64,000 nt of DNA from contig NZ_JYON01000019.1 of assembly GCF_000952155.1 (NCBI RefSeq), positions 1-64,000 on the forward strand. The letters run 5' to 3'. The notes beneath the pieces are model-generated. The model worked only from the letters and a program-made list of their open reading frames with translations. It was not told the origin of the DNA and did no database searches. The stretch is from Aliterella atlantica CENA595. GTDB lineage: Bacteria > Cyanobacteriota > Cyanobacteriia > Cyanobacteriales > Chroococcidiopsidaceae. Positions 35,211-44,274 of this stretch are shown piece by piece (the first letter of the stretch is position 1; each line of letters begins with the position of its first letter). The position numbers and the translations under genes are program-made.

Positions 35211-36710
35211 CTAATTTGTTCCTGCTTTTACTAAATCGGAGCACTTTTCACCCACCATCATGCAGGTAATGCAGGGATTGACACCAATCATTGTCGGGAA
35301 AACTGAAGTATCGGCAACTCGTAAGTTACTAATACCACGCACGCGCAAACTCGGATCGACTACCGCCATCGGATCTTCATTGCTACCTATGCGACAAGTC
35401 CCCGCCGGATGATAGACAGTATTGCTACTACGTCTGACATATTCGCCTAACTCAGCATCGCTTTGTACGTCTATTCCTGGTGCTAATTCTCGCTCGATCC
35501 AAGACTTTAATGGTGACTGTTGGGCAATCTCCCTCGCTAATTTTACGCCTGCCACTAATACATCGCGATCGTAATTTTCAGGATCGCTAAAGTAACGTGG
35601 ATCGATAATTGGCGGCGCGGAAGGATCGTTAGAACGCAAACGCACTACTCCTTTGCTGCGCGGATGAGTAACGTTTGGTGTCATTACAAATGCTTCGTTG
35701 GCTGTGGGATATCCTAATGGCTTAGTGTATAAGTCATAGGTTTCTGTGCCAAAGTGAAACATCAATTCTGCCCAAATAGATGTTGGACTCAAACGCTTGA
35801 ATAAACCAGCTTCATAAAACTGGCTTGTGTTAGCTGGTACGGGTTGCGAAGAAGCAAATAAAACTACACTTTCAGGGTGATCGAGCAAATTTTCGCCTAC
35901 TCCAGGCAAATCCACGACTACAGGAATACCCAATTCTTGCAATTGTGCTGCCCCGCCAATTCCTGAGAGTAAAAGTAATTTAGGTGAATTAAATGCGCCG
36001 CAGCAGACAATAATCTCGCGGTTGGCATAAAAAGTACCTTGGGAGGTTTCTACTGCGATCGCTTTTTCCCCTTCGACGACAATCCGATTGGTCTGCACTA
36101 ATGTCAGTACAGTTAAGTTTTCCGGCAATGTAGACAAAGGATGCAGATATGCGGTCGAACTTGATTCGCGTTTTTCGCCTCGCTTGTTCAGTTCAAACCA
36201 GCCTACCCCTTCGGTAAATTCCTCTTTGAAAGATACTAATGGTAAGCCTGCCTGCTGGGCGGCAGCAACAAAAGCTTGAACCAGAACGTTATCTTGTGCG
36301 GGCGATTCAATATTTACCTTTTCCCGCAGGCGATTGAAATAGGGACGAGTGCCTTCAGGAGCCCAACCTGTTGCCCCGCTTGCTTCCCAGGTTTTCATAT
36401 CTATATCTGGGGCATTCCAGGCGATCGCAGAATTATGCGAACTGCATCCCCCCAACATAAACCCGCGACTGTGACGAATGTTGCTGTTGCCGTGTGGTTG
36501 AGCTTCCCCTAAATAGTCATAATCGTATTTAGTCCCTAGCAGAGATGCCCAAACTTTCAGTTGTTCGATTTCTTTAACACCTTCATCTGAGTAGCCTGCT
36601 TCTAGAAGGCAGACAGTCACATCTTTATCTTCTGCTAGTCGTGCTGCGACGATCGCTCCTGCCGTACCGCCGCCTACAACTAGATAATCAAAGCTAGTCT
36701 TTGCCGTCAT
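35211..36710 (-). CDS. GMC family FAD oxidoreductase (choline dehydrogenase-like)
   Basis: Flavoprotein that oxidises an alcohol group. The N-terminal FAD fold is DYLVVGGGTAGAIVAARLAED (residues about 9-28), and the first GMC signature is GFMLGGCSSHNSAIAWNAP. The second signature falls around GAFNSPKLLLLSGIG (near 238-252). The C-terminal catalytic block is NTVYHPAGTCRIG (His about 426) and MIGVNPCITCMMVGEKCSDLV. Its 499 residues and block order resemble choline dehydrogenase BetA and alkyl or polyethylene-glycol alcohol dehydrogenases. It lies 28 bases after the permease and 103 bases before the sarcosine oxidase-like gene. Confidence 0.88.
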   Translation of the reverse strand: MTAKTSFDYLVVGGGTAGAIVAARLAEDKDVTVCLLEAGYSDEGVKEIEQLKVWASLLGTKYDYDYLGEAQPHGNSNIRHSRGFMLGGCSSHNSAIAWNAPDIDMKTWEASGATGWAPEGTRPYFNRLREKVNIESPAQDNVLVQAFVAAAQQAGLPLVSFKEEFTEGVGWFELNKRGEKRESSSTAYLHPLSTLPENLTVLTLVQTNRIVVEGEKAIAVETSQGTFYANREIIVCCGAFNSPKLLLLSGIGGAAQLQELGIPVVVDLPGVGENLLDHPESVVLFASSQPVPANTSQFYEAGLFKRLSPTSIWAELMFHFGTETYDLYTKPLGYPTANEAFVMTPNVTHPRSKGVVRLRSNDPSAPPIIDPRYFSDPENYDRDVLVAGVKLAREIAQQSPLKSWIERELAPGIDVQSDAELGEYVRRSSNTVYHPAGTCRIGSNEDPMAVVDPSLRVRGISNLRVADTSVFPTMIGVNPCITCMMVGEKCSDLVKAGTN

Positions 36711-36738
36711 GATTATTATCCTTTTGTTGCTATTACTA

Positions 36739-38283
36739 TTAGCGATCGCTATTTACTGCATTCAACTTTTTAGCGGTAGCGACAATGCCAAAATCCTTTT
36801 CAGCTGCCTGGGGCCAAGCGCCTTTGTCAACTACGTAGTGCCGATAATAGAAAATGGGGAATACTAAGGCAATGCCAGCTAGTCCATACCACAAGGCATT
36901 AGGCGCAAATACATTAGCACCAAACACGATAAAAGCGACATTGAGGATAGATAGGGCTGGACCACCGATAAAAACTAGCCATTTGGGAGCGCGGAAAGGA
37001 CGGAAATTATTTGGTCGATCTATTCTATGCATCCAGGCAGCATTCATATCCATGCAAATGCAAATTACATAAGCAACGTTTGCTGCTGCGAGGATGAAAA
37101 TTGGATTGCCTAAACTCAATAAAAATAAGTTGAAGATTAGATCCATCCACATTCCCCTAACTGGTACGCCATGCTTGTTGAGTTTGCCTAAGAATTTTGG
37201 TAAAAAGCCATCGACGGAAGCTTGATACAAAGTTCTCGAACTACCTGCCATGCCCGTACTAATGGCTAACATCAAAGCCAAAATCAGCATTAAAGTAATG
37301 ATGTGACCGGAACCAGTACCAAACGTAATTTCTGCTAGCTTAACGATCGCTGCTTGCGGATCTCCAGCCACAAAGGCGGGGTCGGTAATATTTTTGATTC
37401 CCAATACTCCTAAAAAAGTAAAGGGCAAAAGAATGAAGCATACAGCCCCCATCAATCCAGCAGCAACAATAGCTCGGATACTATCTTTTCCTGGGTCTTT
37501 AAATTCGCTCACATAACAAACTGCAGCTTCAGCGCTATAAGTAATCCATGTCGCAATAAACATTCCCCCCATCATCAACGTAAATGACTCGGCGCTAAAC
37601 CAACTGGTTGTACCTTGAGGAATTAAGGGGAAGAAATTGGCAAAATTGATTTTACCTGTAAGTATGGGGACGATTCCTAACAGCAGCATGGGAATTAGCG
37701 ATAGCAGTGCTAGAGCAAACTGCGTTCTAGCTGTCTTGAGGATGCCTGTGTGTTGAATATAAAAAGTAAGCAGCATAATCGCCGCGCCCACTAAAATTGG
37801 TGCGTTCAACTTAAAGCTAATCCCTGGTAGCACAGCCGAAAGATCGAGCAAAGTCAAGGAAAATTTGGCAAATGCCGTATCAGCTAAAAAGGCAGATACA
37901 AAATAACTGCCCGACACTGAAGCGCCAATTGCCAGTACAGGCGACCAAGCTAACCAATAACACCAAACATTGATGGGTGCAAATATTTTGCCGTAACGCA
38001 ACCAAGCAACAGCACCGTAAATTGATGCCCCGCCCGATTTATTGGGGAATATGCCTGCAATCTCTGCGTACAAAAATAGTTGGACAAAACCAATCAAAGT
38101 TGACAGCGCCCAAACAATCAGCGATGGCGTACCTACAGTTGCCGCCATTGCCCCAATTGAAAACAGAATTGACGTTGATATTCCTGTCGTAATCCAAAAG
38201 GCATCTTTCCAGGTAATAGCCCGCCTCATCTTACCTGCATCTAAGTTGTTTGCTTGTGCAGACGGTTGTATATGTTCATCCAT
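36739..38283 (-). CDS. APC superfamily amino acid/amine permease
   Basis: Cation-coupled transporter with about 12 membrane segments over 514 residues. The APC-type opening FWITTGISTSILFSIGAMAATVG (about 30-52) carries the unwound helix-1 region. EIAGIFPNKSGGASIYGAVAW is the conserved segment after helix 2. FIATWITYSAEAAVCYVSEF is the TM6 region. It heads the minus-strand operon that encodes two FAD oxidases. Uptake of an alcohol-amine or N-methyl amino acid for oxidation is the simplest reading, but this is inferred. Confidence 0.88.
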   Translation of the reverse strand: MDEHIQPSAQANNLDAGKMRRAITWKDAFWITTGISTSILFSIGAMAATVGTPSLIVWALSTLIGFVQLFLYAEIAGIFPNKSGGASIYGAVAWLRYGKIFAPINVWCYWLAWSPVLAIGASVSGSYFVSAFLADTAFAKFSLTLLDLSAVLPGISFKLNAPILVGAAIMLLTFYIQHTGILKTARTQFALALLSLIPMLLLGIVPILTGKINFANFFPLIPQGTTSWFSAESFTLMMGGMFIATWITYSAEAAVCYVSEFKDPGKDSIRAIVAAGLMGAVCFILLPFTFLGVLGIKNITDPAFVAGDPQAAIVKLAEITFGTGSGHIITLMLILALMLAISTGMAGSSRTLYQASVDGFLPKFLGKLNKHGVPVRGMWMDLIFNLFLLSLGNPIFILAAANVAYVICICMDMNAAWMHRIDRPNNFRPFRAPKWLVFIGGPALSILNVAFIVFGANVFAPNALWYGLAGIALVFPIFYYRHYVVDKGAWPQAAEKDFGIVATAKKLNAVNSDR

Positions 38284-38713
38284 TGTTAGTTTTTCTATTC
38301 CTTAATTTGACCAGTAGGCGATCGCATCAATAGTTCTGCCCTTAGACATAGCTGGAGAAAATGACCGTACTTATATAACCCAAATTTTTCTAAATCCGAA
38401 CATTTGCAGCTAGAAAAATTGAGTGAATTCACGCAAGCCTTGCACTACGCTCATTTCAGCAGTTAGGCTTATCAGCAATATTACGAAGAACTGTTTGCTT
38501 TTAGTATTTTTGTTTTGTGAAAGTATTAAGTCCCAGCTATTGTTTAGCTAATTTCACTGAGGCGATCGCGCTGTCTTATGCAGCAATTATATTTTAGCAC
38601 CTCTATCCTAAGTAATATTTTTTGATTGAGTAATGTACAACAGCTACTTTTGTTAAGTTTTTGTAAACTTGCCGTTTTATTGGCAAAACAGTAAAATTGA
38701 ATACAGAAATAAA
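38284..38713. other. Intergenic region carrying divergent promoters and the riboswitch leader
   Basis: This 430-base stretch separates the permease operon from the DUF4278 unit. No protein frame is credible. TTGGCA (38679-38684) and TAAAAT (38691-38696), just before the riboswitch, are a possible promoter for it. Confidence 0.4.
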
Positions 38714-38801
38714 ATCGTTCATTTCTATTTTTTAACTATCTAACTCAAGATAGATGTTTTATAGAGACGGAAGTAAGGAGTAATCCTGAAGGAACGCGCC
38801 C
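38714..38801 (+). promoter_or_regulatory. Glutamine riboswitch (glnA RNA type) upstream of a DUF4278 gene
   Basis: The segment shows the conserved pieces of the cyanobacterial glnA motif in order: ATCGTTCAT (38714), GACGGAAGTAAGG (38766-38778) and GAAGGAACGCGCC (38788-38800). Three stems can be drawn. P1 pairs CGTTC (38716-38720) with GAACG (38792-38796). P2 pairs CTATCT (38736-38741) with AGATAG (38748-38753). P3 pairs AGG (38776-38778) with CCT (38785-38787). The GGAAGTA bulge matches the loop-E-like element of the family. It lies 84 bases upstream of the start codon. Glutamine binding is expected to turn expression on in related cases. Confidence 0.85.
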
Positions 38802-38884
38802 ATAGACTAAATTACGGAGTTGCGCTGGGGCGCTCTTCAGATTGAACTTACTAAAGTCAAACCATAAAACTAGAGAATAAAAAG

Positions 38885-39286
38885 ATGAAACTTACTTATC
38901 GTGGTGTTGCTTACGAAGCAAACAATCCCGTCTTAGAACTCACCCAAGGTGAGGTTAGCGGTAAATATCGCGGCGCTCACTGGAAGCCCAAATACGTGAA
39001 ACATATACCAGTACCACCATTAGCAGTAGAACTTAAGTATCGCGGTAATAGCTACTCACTTGGCGACCCTATAGACGTAGAAGCTAACTTATTGCCAAAG
39101 CGCTTTAAAGTGCAAATTACTCAAGAACAAGTGCAAGCACCCATCCAGCTACCTGCACATGAAGTAACTAGCACTCATCTTGCTAATATTCGCAATAACT
39201 TAGAACGCAGATTGCAAGTAGCGATAGAAAAAGGTGACGAAGACTTGATTCGCTTATTGCAAATTGAGGCAAGAGAATTAATTTAA
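38885..39286 (+). CDS. DUF4278 family protein, probably glutamine-responsive
   Basis: A 133-residue cytoplasmic protein with two DUF4278-type units: MKLTYRGVAYEANNPVLELT (residues 1-20, continuing GEVSGKYRGAHWK) and VELKYRGNSYSLG (about 48-60). A C-terminal helix follows (THLANIRNNLERRLQVAIEK, then EDLIRLLQIEARELI). The biochemical function is unknown. The small PII-binding regulator PirA of Synechocystis belongs, as I recall, to a DUF4278-like group, and a riboswitch sensing glutamine sits directly upstream here. Together these suggest a role in nitrogen control. A perfect hairpin terminator follows. Confidence 0.82.
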   Translation: MKLTYRGVAYEANNPVLELTQGEVSGKYRGAHWKPKYVKHIPVPPLAVELKYRGNSYSLGDPIDVEANLLPKRFKVQITQEQVQAPIQLPAHEVTSTHLANIRNNLERRLQVAIEKGDEDLIRLLQIEARELI

Positions 39287-39307
39287 ATAATTTATACTTT
39301 TGAACTC

Positions 39308-39345
39308 AAATTACCTACTAAACAATTTAGTAGGTAATTTATTTA
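39308..39345. terminator. Perfect 15-base hairpin terminator
   Basis: AAATTACCTACTAAA (39308-39322) and TTTAGTAGGTAATTT (39326-39340) are exact complements around a CAA loop. It lies between two convergent genes and can terminate both. Confidence 0.9.
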
Positions 39346-39348
39346 TAA

Positions 39349-39996
39349 CTATTCGCTGCGCTTTAATAAAATAGCTGTCAATCCAGATTTTGTAGCGCCT
39401 TGATAATCTTCTTTAAAACTATCGCCAATATGCCAAGCCTTTTCAGGTAGACAGTTATGCTTGCTTAAAGCAGTTGTAAAAATCTGTGATTCTGGTTTAG
39501 CCGCGCCTGCTTCTGTAGAAATAGTAATAGAACTAAAAAAATTTTCTAATCCCAGCGCTGCTAATACTAAATATAGGCGCGAATCAAAATTTGAGATTAT
39601 ACCTAACTCAATCCCTCTTCGCTGCCAATATTCTAGAGTTGGGATAACATCTGCATAGATAAACCAAGGTTTTGCAGTAGCAAAATGACTGTAAAGAGAA
39701 TCAAAAAAAGTAGCAAAATCTGCAAATTTCTCTAATACTCCTACTCTGTTGAATGTATCTAGGGCTACACTTTGCCACCACTCGTATTCATAATCGGGAA
39801 TATCTTCTAGTTTCACGCCTGGAAACATTGGCGGCGGTGCAGCAACAAAGCTTTGAAAAAAGGCTGCATTTACGGCTTCGCCTGCAACTTCAACACCAAA
39901 TTGCCTAGCGATATCAGCGTAAACTACACCTACACTACCTTTGATATAAAATAGCGTGCCTACAGCGTCTAGAAAAATAACTTTAGGTTGCTTCAT
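39349..39996 (-). CDS. HAD-superfamily hydrolase (subfamily IA)
   Basis: Phosphatase-like protein. Motif I is FLDAVGTLF: the nucleophile Asp (D10) is present, but the second acidic residue of the usual DxD is Val. The HDHD3-like branch also varies here, so hydrolase activity may be altered. Motif II is the Ser/Asn of GIISNFDSRL, motif III is the Lys of GAAKPESQIF, and motif IV is HIGDSFKEDYQGA with its aspartates. An alpha-helical cap lies at about 20-95. Its 215 residues are normal. Its ATG overlaps the stop of the upstream membrane-protein gene by four bases. Confidence 0.85.
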   Translation of the reverse strand: MKQPKVIFLDAVGTLFYIKGSVGVVYADIARQFGVEVAGEAVNAAFFQSFVAAPPPMFPGVKLEDIPDYEYEWWQSVALDTFNRVGVLEKFADFATFFDSLYSHFATAKPWFIYADVIPTLEYWQRRGIELGIISNFDSRLYLVLAALGLENFFSSITISTEAGAAKPESQIFTTALSKHNCLPEKAWHIGDSFKEDYQGATKSGLTAILLKRSE

Positions 39997-40559
39997 GACA
40001 GTTTAGCATTCCACCTAATAATTACAAAACCGATTAAACCACCTACTATATTCATAACTGTATCGTAGATAGTATCCCAGTAATAAGTTGCATATTTAAA
40101 ATCGCTGTAAGGTCGACAGCAAGCACGCAAACTATATTCAAAAATTTCATTAATATTGCCAACTAAGCAAACTAAACCTATGATAAATACTAAACTTTGC
40201 CACCATTTCAAATTTGCCCAAACGTAGGCAAACAATGGCAAGAAAATAATTACTACAGCTACAGAAGTAACAAAATGCTCTAACCGATTTAGTACGTTCC
40301 AAGAAAAGGGAACAATATTTTTTTGAATTACCCATGTAATTGAAGTTTCAACGAGAGGGTAGATACACATAGTCATTAAATAAAGGCGATGTTCTTTATT
40401 TGGTAACTTCGCCTCTAAACCAGAGAATCTAAAAATAAAAAACGCCCCGAACCAAACGCAAGATAGTATTACCCAGTTAGAAAATATTGTAAATGTAAAG
40501 GCAATTATTAAGCTGGCGAAAATGTACCAAAACAAGTTAAACTTAAGGGTTTTTAGCAT
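39993..40559 (-). CDS. Integral membrane protein (DUF2238-like), coupled to the HAD gene
   Basis: A 188-residue protein with five to six membrane segments (about 10-48, 62-80, 95-113, 122-140, 165-183). NEIFEYSLRACCRPYSDF and DTIYDTVMNIVGGLIG near the C-terminus carry the charged E, Y and D residues within or next to membrane helices that typify the DUF2238-type family. The family identification is tentative. The stop overlaps the HAD hydrolase ATG (ATGA), so the two are translationally coupled. Confidence 0.7.
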   Translation of the reverse strand: MLKTLKFNLFWYIFASLIIAFTFTIFSNWVILSCVWFGAFFIFRFSGLEAKLPNKEHRLYLMTMCIYPLVETSITWVIQKNIVPFSWNVLNRLEHFVTSVAVVIIFLPLFAYVWANLKWWQSLVFIIGLVCLVGNINEIFEYSLRACCRPYSDFKYATYYWDTIYDTVMNIVGGLIGFVIIRWNAKLS

Positions 40560-40587
40560 TTGATGTTGCTACGTTATATAGATGAGA

Positions 40588-41649
40588 TTATCCCAGAGTA
40601 GACGATGCGATCGCATTATAATTATTATCTATACAAGTACGAGTCGTAGTTATAAAAGCATCAACATCCGCTGCTTGAGTATCAAAAGCAGTTACTAAAC
40701 GTACAGTATTGTATTCGCCTCGATAAAACGCGAAGCCAGTGGCAATTAGTTTTTCTATAACTAATTCAGGTAGTTGGACAAATATTTCATTAGCTTGTAC
40801 CTCATAACACAACTTCACCACTAGTAATGACTCAATTCCTGCAGCTAGTTTGGCTGCCATCTTATTTGCATGAGTAGCGTTTTTTAACCATAAATCGTTA
40901 GTAATATAAGCATCTAACTGCGCTGATACAAATCTCATCTTCGACAACAGATGTCCGCCACGCTTGCGTCTGTAGCCAAATGTCTCTGCTAAAGCACGAT
41001 TAAAAAATATTACCGCTTCAGCCGCCATTGCCCCATTTTTAGTTGCACCAAAACACAGAATATCAACTCCAGCACGCCAAGTTATATCTGCAGGAGAACA
41101 ACCTAAACTAGCAACAGCATTCGCAAACCGCGTACCATCCATATGCAAGTTGAGGTTGTAAGTCTTAGCAATTTCGGCAATCTGCTCGATTTCAGCTTTG
41201 CTGTAAAGCGTACCTGCTTCGCTAGCTTGAGTAATGCTAATAGTTGCTGGCTGTACGTGATGCACAAAGCCAATACCTGCACGTTCGATAGTATTTTGCA
41301 AGTCTTGGGCGACAAGCTTACCACAATCGCCAGCAAGTGTAACTAACTTTGCCCCACCAGTGTAAAATTCTGGTGCGCCGCACTCATCAATATTGATATG
41401 CGATTGAGTATGACATAAAATTGCCCCAAAAGGCGGACACATCACAGATAATGCTAAAGAATTGGCTGCTGAACCCGTGACTACAGGGAAAACTGTAACC
41501 TCTTTTTCAAATAAGTAGGAAAACTTGGTTTGCAAGTTTTGGCTGCACTCATCATCGCCATAAGGCATTGCTACGCCCTTATTTGCATCAGCTAGCGCCG
41601 CCATAATTTCCGGCGCTACTCCAGTTACATTGTCGCTGCAAAAATTCAT
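40588..41649 (-). CDS. ltaE: Low-specificity threonine aldolase / beta-eliminating lyase family
   Basis: PLP enzyme splitting threonine or allo-threonine to glycine and acetaldehyde. The frame extends to 41727, but MNFCSDNVTGVAPEIMAAL at 41649 is where the family starts, so I use it. VTGSAANSLALSVMC and HTQSHINIDECGAPEFYTG bind the cofactor phosphate and ring. HMDGTRFANAVASLG carries the conserved Asp, and the Schiff-base lysine is in CFGATKNGAM. Its 353 residues are normal. The HAD/membrane pair lies 28 bases downstream on the same strand and may share its transcript. Confidence 0.9.
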   Translation of the reverse strand: MNFCSDNVTGVAPEIMAALADANKGVAMPYGDDECSQNLQTKFSYLFEKEVTVFPVVTGSAANSLALSVMCPPFGAILCHTQSHINIDECGAPEFYTGGAKLVTLAGDCGKLVAQDLQNTIERAGIGFVHHVQPATISITQASEAGTLYSKAEIEQIAEIAKTYNLNLHMDGTRFANAVASLGCSPADITWRAGVDILCFGATKNGAMAAEAVIFFNRALAETFGYRRKRGGHLLSKMRFVSAQLDAYITNDLWLKNATHANKMAAKLAAGIESLLVVKLCYEVQANEIFVQLPELVIEKLIATGFAFYRGEYNTVRLVTAFDTQAADVDAFITTTRTCIDNNYNAIASSTLG

Positions 41650-41727
41650 AGTTAGCTTTATACTTTCTTTTTCAGGATAATTAGATAAATTAAAATCGTC
41701 AGCTTTAAGTAGTACCTTTAACTGCAT

Positions 41728-42170
41728 ATTTTCGCCGCGTACATACTGCTAGCAGTAATACTAAAAAGGTTAATATTCCAGCTAAATATAAAGAATGACC
41801 TTATTTTGTGAGATTTTTGCTATCTATTGTCACTCTAGCAATTACACGTCCAATTGTATTAAAATTAGCTAAATAAAATGCATCCGATCCTATCACAGTT
41901 CCTTGGTCTGCTGACTTAAGTTAAAACAAATAAGTGTATTAATCGCTGGTTGCACTAATGAATTAAATATAGAAAACACTATGCTAATTGCAATAAAATA
42001 CTTAACAATTGTCCAAATTAGCATCAAAAAAAAACGATAAGCTACGTACAAATAAAACTATAAATAATAAAGAAAGTATATTAAACTTACAAGTTAAGAT
42101 TGGGATGCCTACAATTTGCATTAACAAACCCAATACACCAAAAAAGACAAACAATAATATTAAAAATTTA
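41728..42170. other. AT-rich intergenic stretch without recognised genes
   Basis: Very AT-rich, with an incidental 63-codon frame at 42009 that has low-complexity Lys/Asn composition. No promoter, RNA or repeat was recognised. It borders a broken antitoxin copy and an IS, so it is probably eroded DNA. Confidence 0.5.
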
Positions 42171-42290
42171 TTATCTTACTTTAAGCCATTGGTCAAGTAG
42201 GTTACGTAATCCTCTTTAGTATCTGCCTCTTCTGTAGCTGCCGAACTCTTGGCAATTCCTTGCAATGGAGACAGATTCCCTGTTTCAGCT
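42171..42290 (-). pseudogene. Remnant of a second vapB-like antitoxin gene, cut by an IS
   Basis: The minus-strand translation reads ETGNLSPLQGIAKSSAATEE, then ADTKEDYVTYLTN and a stop. It closely matches the C-terminal half of the intact antitoxin at 44691 (KQGNLSRLRGIAKSSAATGE...). Homology runs right to the IS end at 42290. The N-terminal half is not found beyond the IS, so an insertion plus a deletion removed it. No toxin gene follows it. Confidence 0.85.
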
Positions 42291-43745
42291 TATCCCTCTT
42301 TTGTCACTTTCCGAGGATGATAAGTAAATAAATCAAAAAATAAAACTCTATAAGGTAGATAGGGCAATGGATGTGGAATTACAAATCCTGAAGCATTTGC
42401 CTAGAGATGCCCATCCAACAGTGGCAATCATAGACTCGTATTGCACAGAGTATAAAGACTTATTCAAAGAAGTAAGAAACTATGAGTGCTTCAAATATCT
42501 ACACTTAGGAATAATTTCCCCAATAAAAAGAAAATCATTACCAGAGATAGCTAAAGTAGTAAGTATAAACTCAGCCCAGTTATTACATCATTTTATAGCA
42601 AATTCAGATTGGTCAGTAGAGCAATTAAGAAGCAGATGATTAGCAAGAATAAAGAAAGCATTACAGGGGAAGACCATAACTGTAGTAATTGATGAGACAG
42701 GAGATATAAAAAAAGGCAAAAAAACAGATTATGTGGCTAGGCAATATTTAGGAAGCATCGGGAAAATAGATAATGGGATAGTTTCGGTTAATGCCTATGG
42801 AGTTTACTGTAATATAAGCTTTCCCTTAATCGTCAAGGTGTTCAAACCTAAAGGAACGCTGAAAGCAGAAGATAAATATCAAACTAAAATTGAGTTAGCC
42901 GTAGAAATTATTACAGAATTAATTAAAGAAGGCTTTAATATTAAACTGGTTTTAGCGGATAGCTTATTTGGGGAAAGTAGCCAGTTTTTGAGTAGTTTAG
43001 CTGAGCATAACTTAGATTATGTGGTAGCGATTAGAAGTAATCATGCAGTCTGGTTGCCTTCCAACCAAAGCGTTAGGGCAAATAAGTGGTGTAAATTTGA
43101 GCGAACATTTAGCAATCAAAAATCAGAAATTAGATACATTAGGGAAATAATCTATGGTAAAAAAAGAGCAATAACTTACTGGCAAATAACTACTGCCTCA
43201 GAGATACTGCCTGAGAATTCTACGACATTTGTCATACCAATTTTCAAGGAAATTTAAAAAAGACCATAGGCGACTTATATGGGTTGAGAACCTGGGTTAA
43301 ATATGGCTTTCGGCAGTGCAAACAGGAATTAGGCTGGACAAATTATCGCTTTACCAATTTCAAGCATATCGAGAAGTGGTGGGAGATTATTTTCTGCGTT
43401 TGTACAATGATTAGTTTAAGTTCTCCAGCTTTTTTAGCTGTATATTAATCTCATCAAATTCAAACTGAGAGGCAAAAAAGTGAGCGTGTGGATTTTTCTA
43501 ATCATCAACAATGGAATCACAAAAGCGGATGGAAGAATGTTCTAAATAATCTGGCGCTTAATTATCCAACCACTCTTATTGTTTTGGTTAGTTTCTCCTT
43601 GGTTAGATATTTTTCCTAATCCCAACTTATTGCTGGGATTTAATCACCTAATCAGTGCAATGAATCAATTCAAACCTTTTTATTCTTCTGGATAAAACGG
43701 TTTATTTCCTACTCGCTTAATGCGGAAAGTGACAAAAGAGGGATA
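42291..43745 (+). mobile_element. IS element (IS701-like), decayed transposase but perfect terminal repeats
   Basis: A 1.45-kb element bounded by exact inverted repeats. Positions 42291-42313 (TATCCCTCTTTTG...) are the reverse complement of 43723-43745 (...CAAAAGAGGGATA), 23 bases without mismatch. One transposase frame fills it and carries three disabling changes. No convincing target duplication is visible: the flanks are ...CAGCT on the left and TCTAG on the right. The left end lies in an antitoxin remnant. Confidence 0.88.
42367..43619 (+). pseudogene. Degenerate DDE transposase (IS701-like)
   Basis: Reading from ATG 42367 the frame gives MDVELQILKHLPRDAHPTVA. It is interrupted by TGA at 42637. 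It resumes in the same frame (TVVIDETGDIKKGKKTDYVA, carrying the first catalytic Asp) through VLADSLFGESSQFL. It then shifts frame near 43230, where one base appears lost (FVI... instead of TNFQGNLKKTIGDLYGLRTW). The shifted frame continues with KQELGWTNYRF (catalytic Glu region) to a further in-frame TAA at 43446, and finally ends at 43617. It cannot make an active full-length enzyme. The order DETGD, ADSLFGE and QELGW is typical of IS701/IS4-type transposases. Confidence 0.88.
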
Positions 43746-43775
43746 TCTAGATAGTCGATAAGAAAAGCTACCTTC

Positions 43776-44117
43776 CTAAGTCATTTTGCGTGCTTTTTTG
43801 CGTTGCGGTTGACTACTTTTACACCACTTTGTATTGCTGAAGATGGTGATTGCTACTTCGGCTTTTTCTTCTACATCGGGCTTACTTTGCAGTTGCACAT
43901 GAATAACACACGAGCCAGGGTCAGCCGCAATTTTGACTTCAATAGTTTGCTTACCGATTAACTGGTATTCGTACCATTCATCTTTTTCAACATTTGTATT
44001 GACTATACCAATGTTGAATGCCACCCAATCAGATTCATCAAAACTATAATCGACAAGACAAGACAATGTTTCAAGCAGAAGCTTGAGATTTTCTTCATAA
44101 ATCCAATTAATGAGCAT
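43776..44117 (-). CDS. Conserved hypothetical protein
   Basis: A 113-residue protein without recognised domain. It starts MLINWIYEENLKLLLETLSC and has a beta-strand-rich middle (WYEYQLIGKQTIEVKIAADP, then SCVIHVQLQSKPDVEEKAEV). It ends in a basic tail (KSSQPQRKKARKMT). Composition and sequence look protein-like. It lies between the IS and the vapBC-like pair. Which unit it belongs to is unclear. Confidence 0.6.
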   Translation of the reverse strand: MLINWIYEENLKLLLETLSCLVDYSFDESDWVAFNIGIVNTNVEKDEWYEYQLIGKQTIEVKIAADPGSCVIHVQLQSKPDVEEKAEVAITIFSNTKWCKSSQPQRKKARKMT

Positions 44118-44274
44118 GATTTAACTGTATCGCTGTATCGCACGCATTCCAGCCGTAGCGCAGTACGACATCTCCGATTATCCTCCGCAAATAATCTTGA
44201 ATACTAACAAATAACCTCTCGGCGGTCGGATACATTGAAATTATTATGCCGCGCCAATAGTGACTTTAGTTTCT

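Noticed and set aside
38637..38649. Possible NtcA box (GTA...TAC) before the glutamine riboswitch
   Set aside because: Spacing is seven bases instead of the required eight, so it is not counted.
42009..42200. 63-codon open frame
   Set aside because: Lys/Asn-rich low-complexity translation, in an AT-rich gap, overlapping the antitoxin remnant on the other strand.
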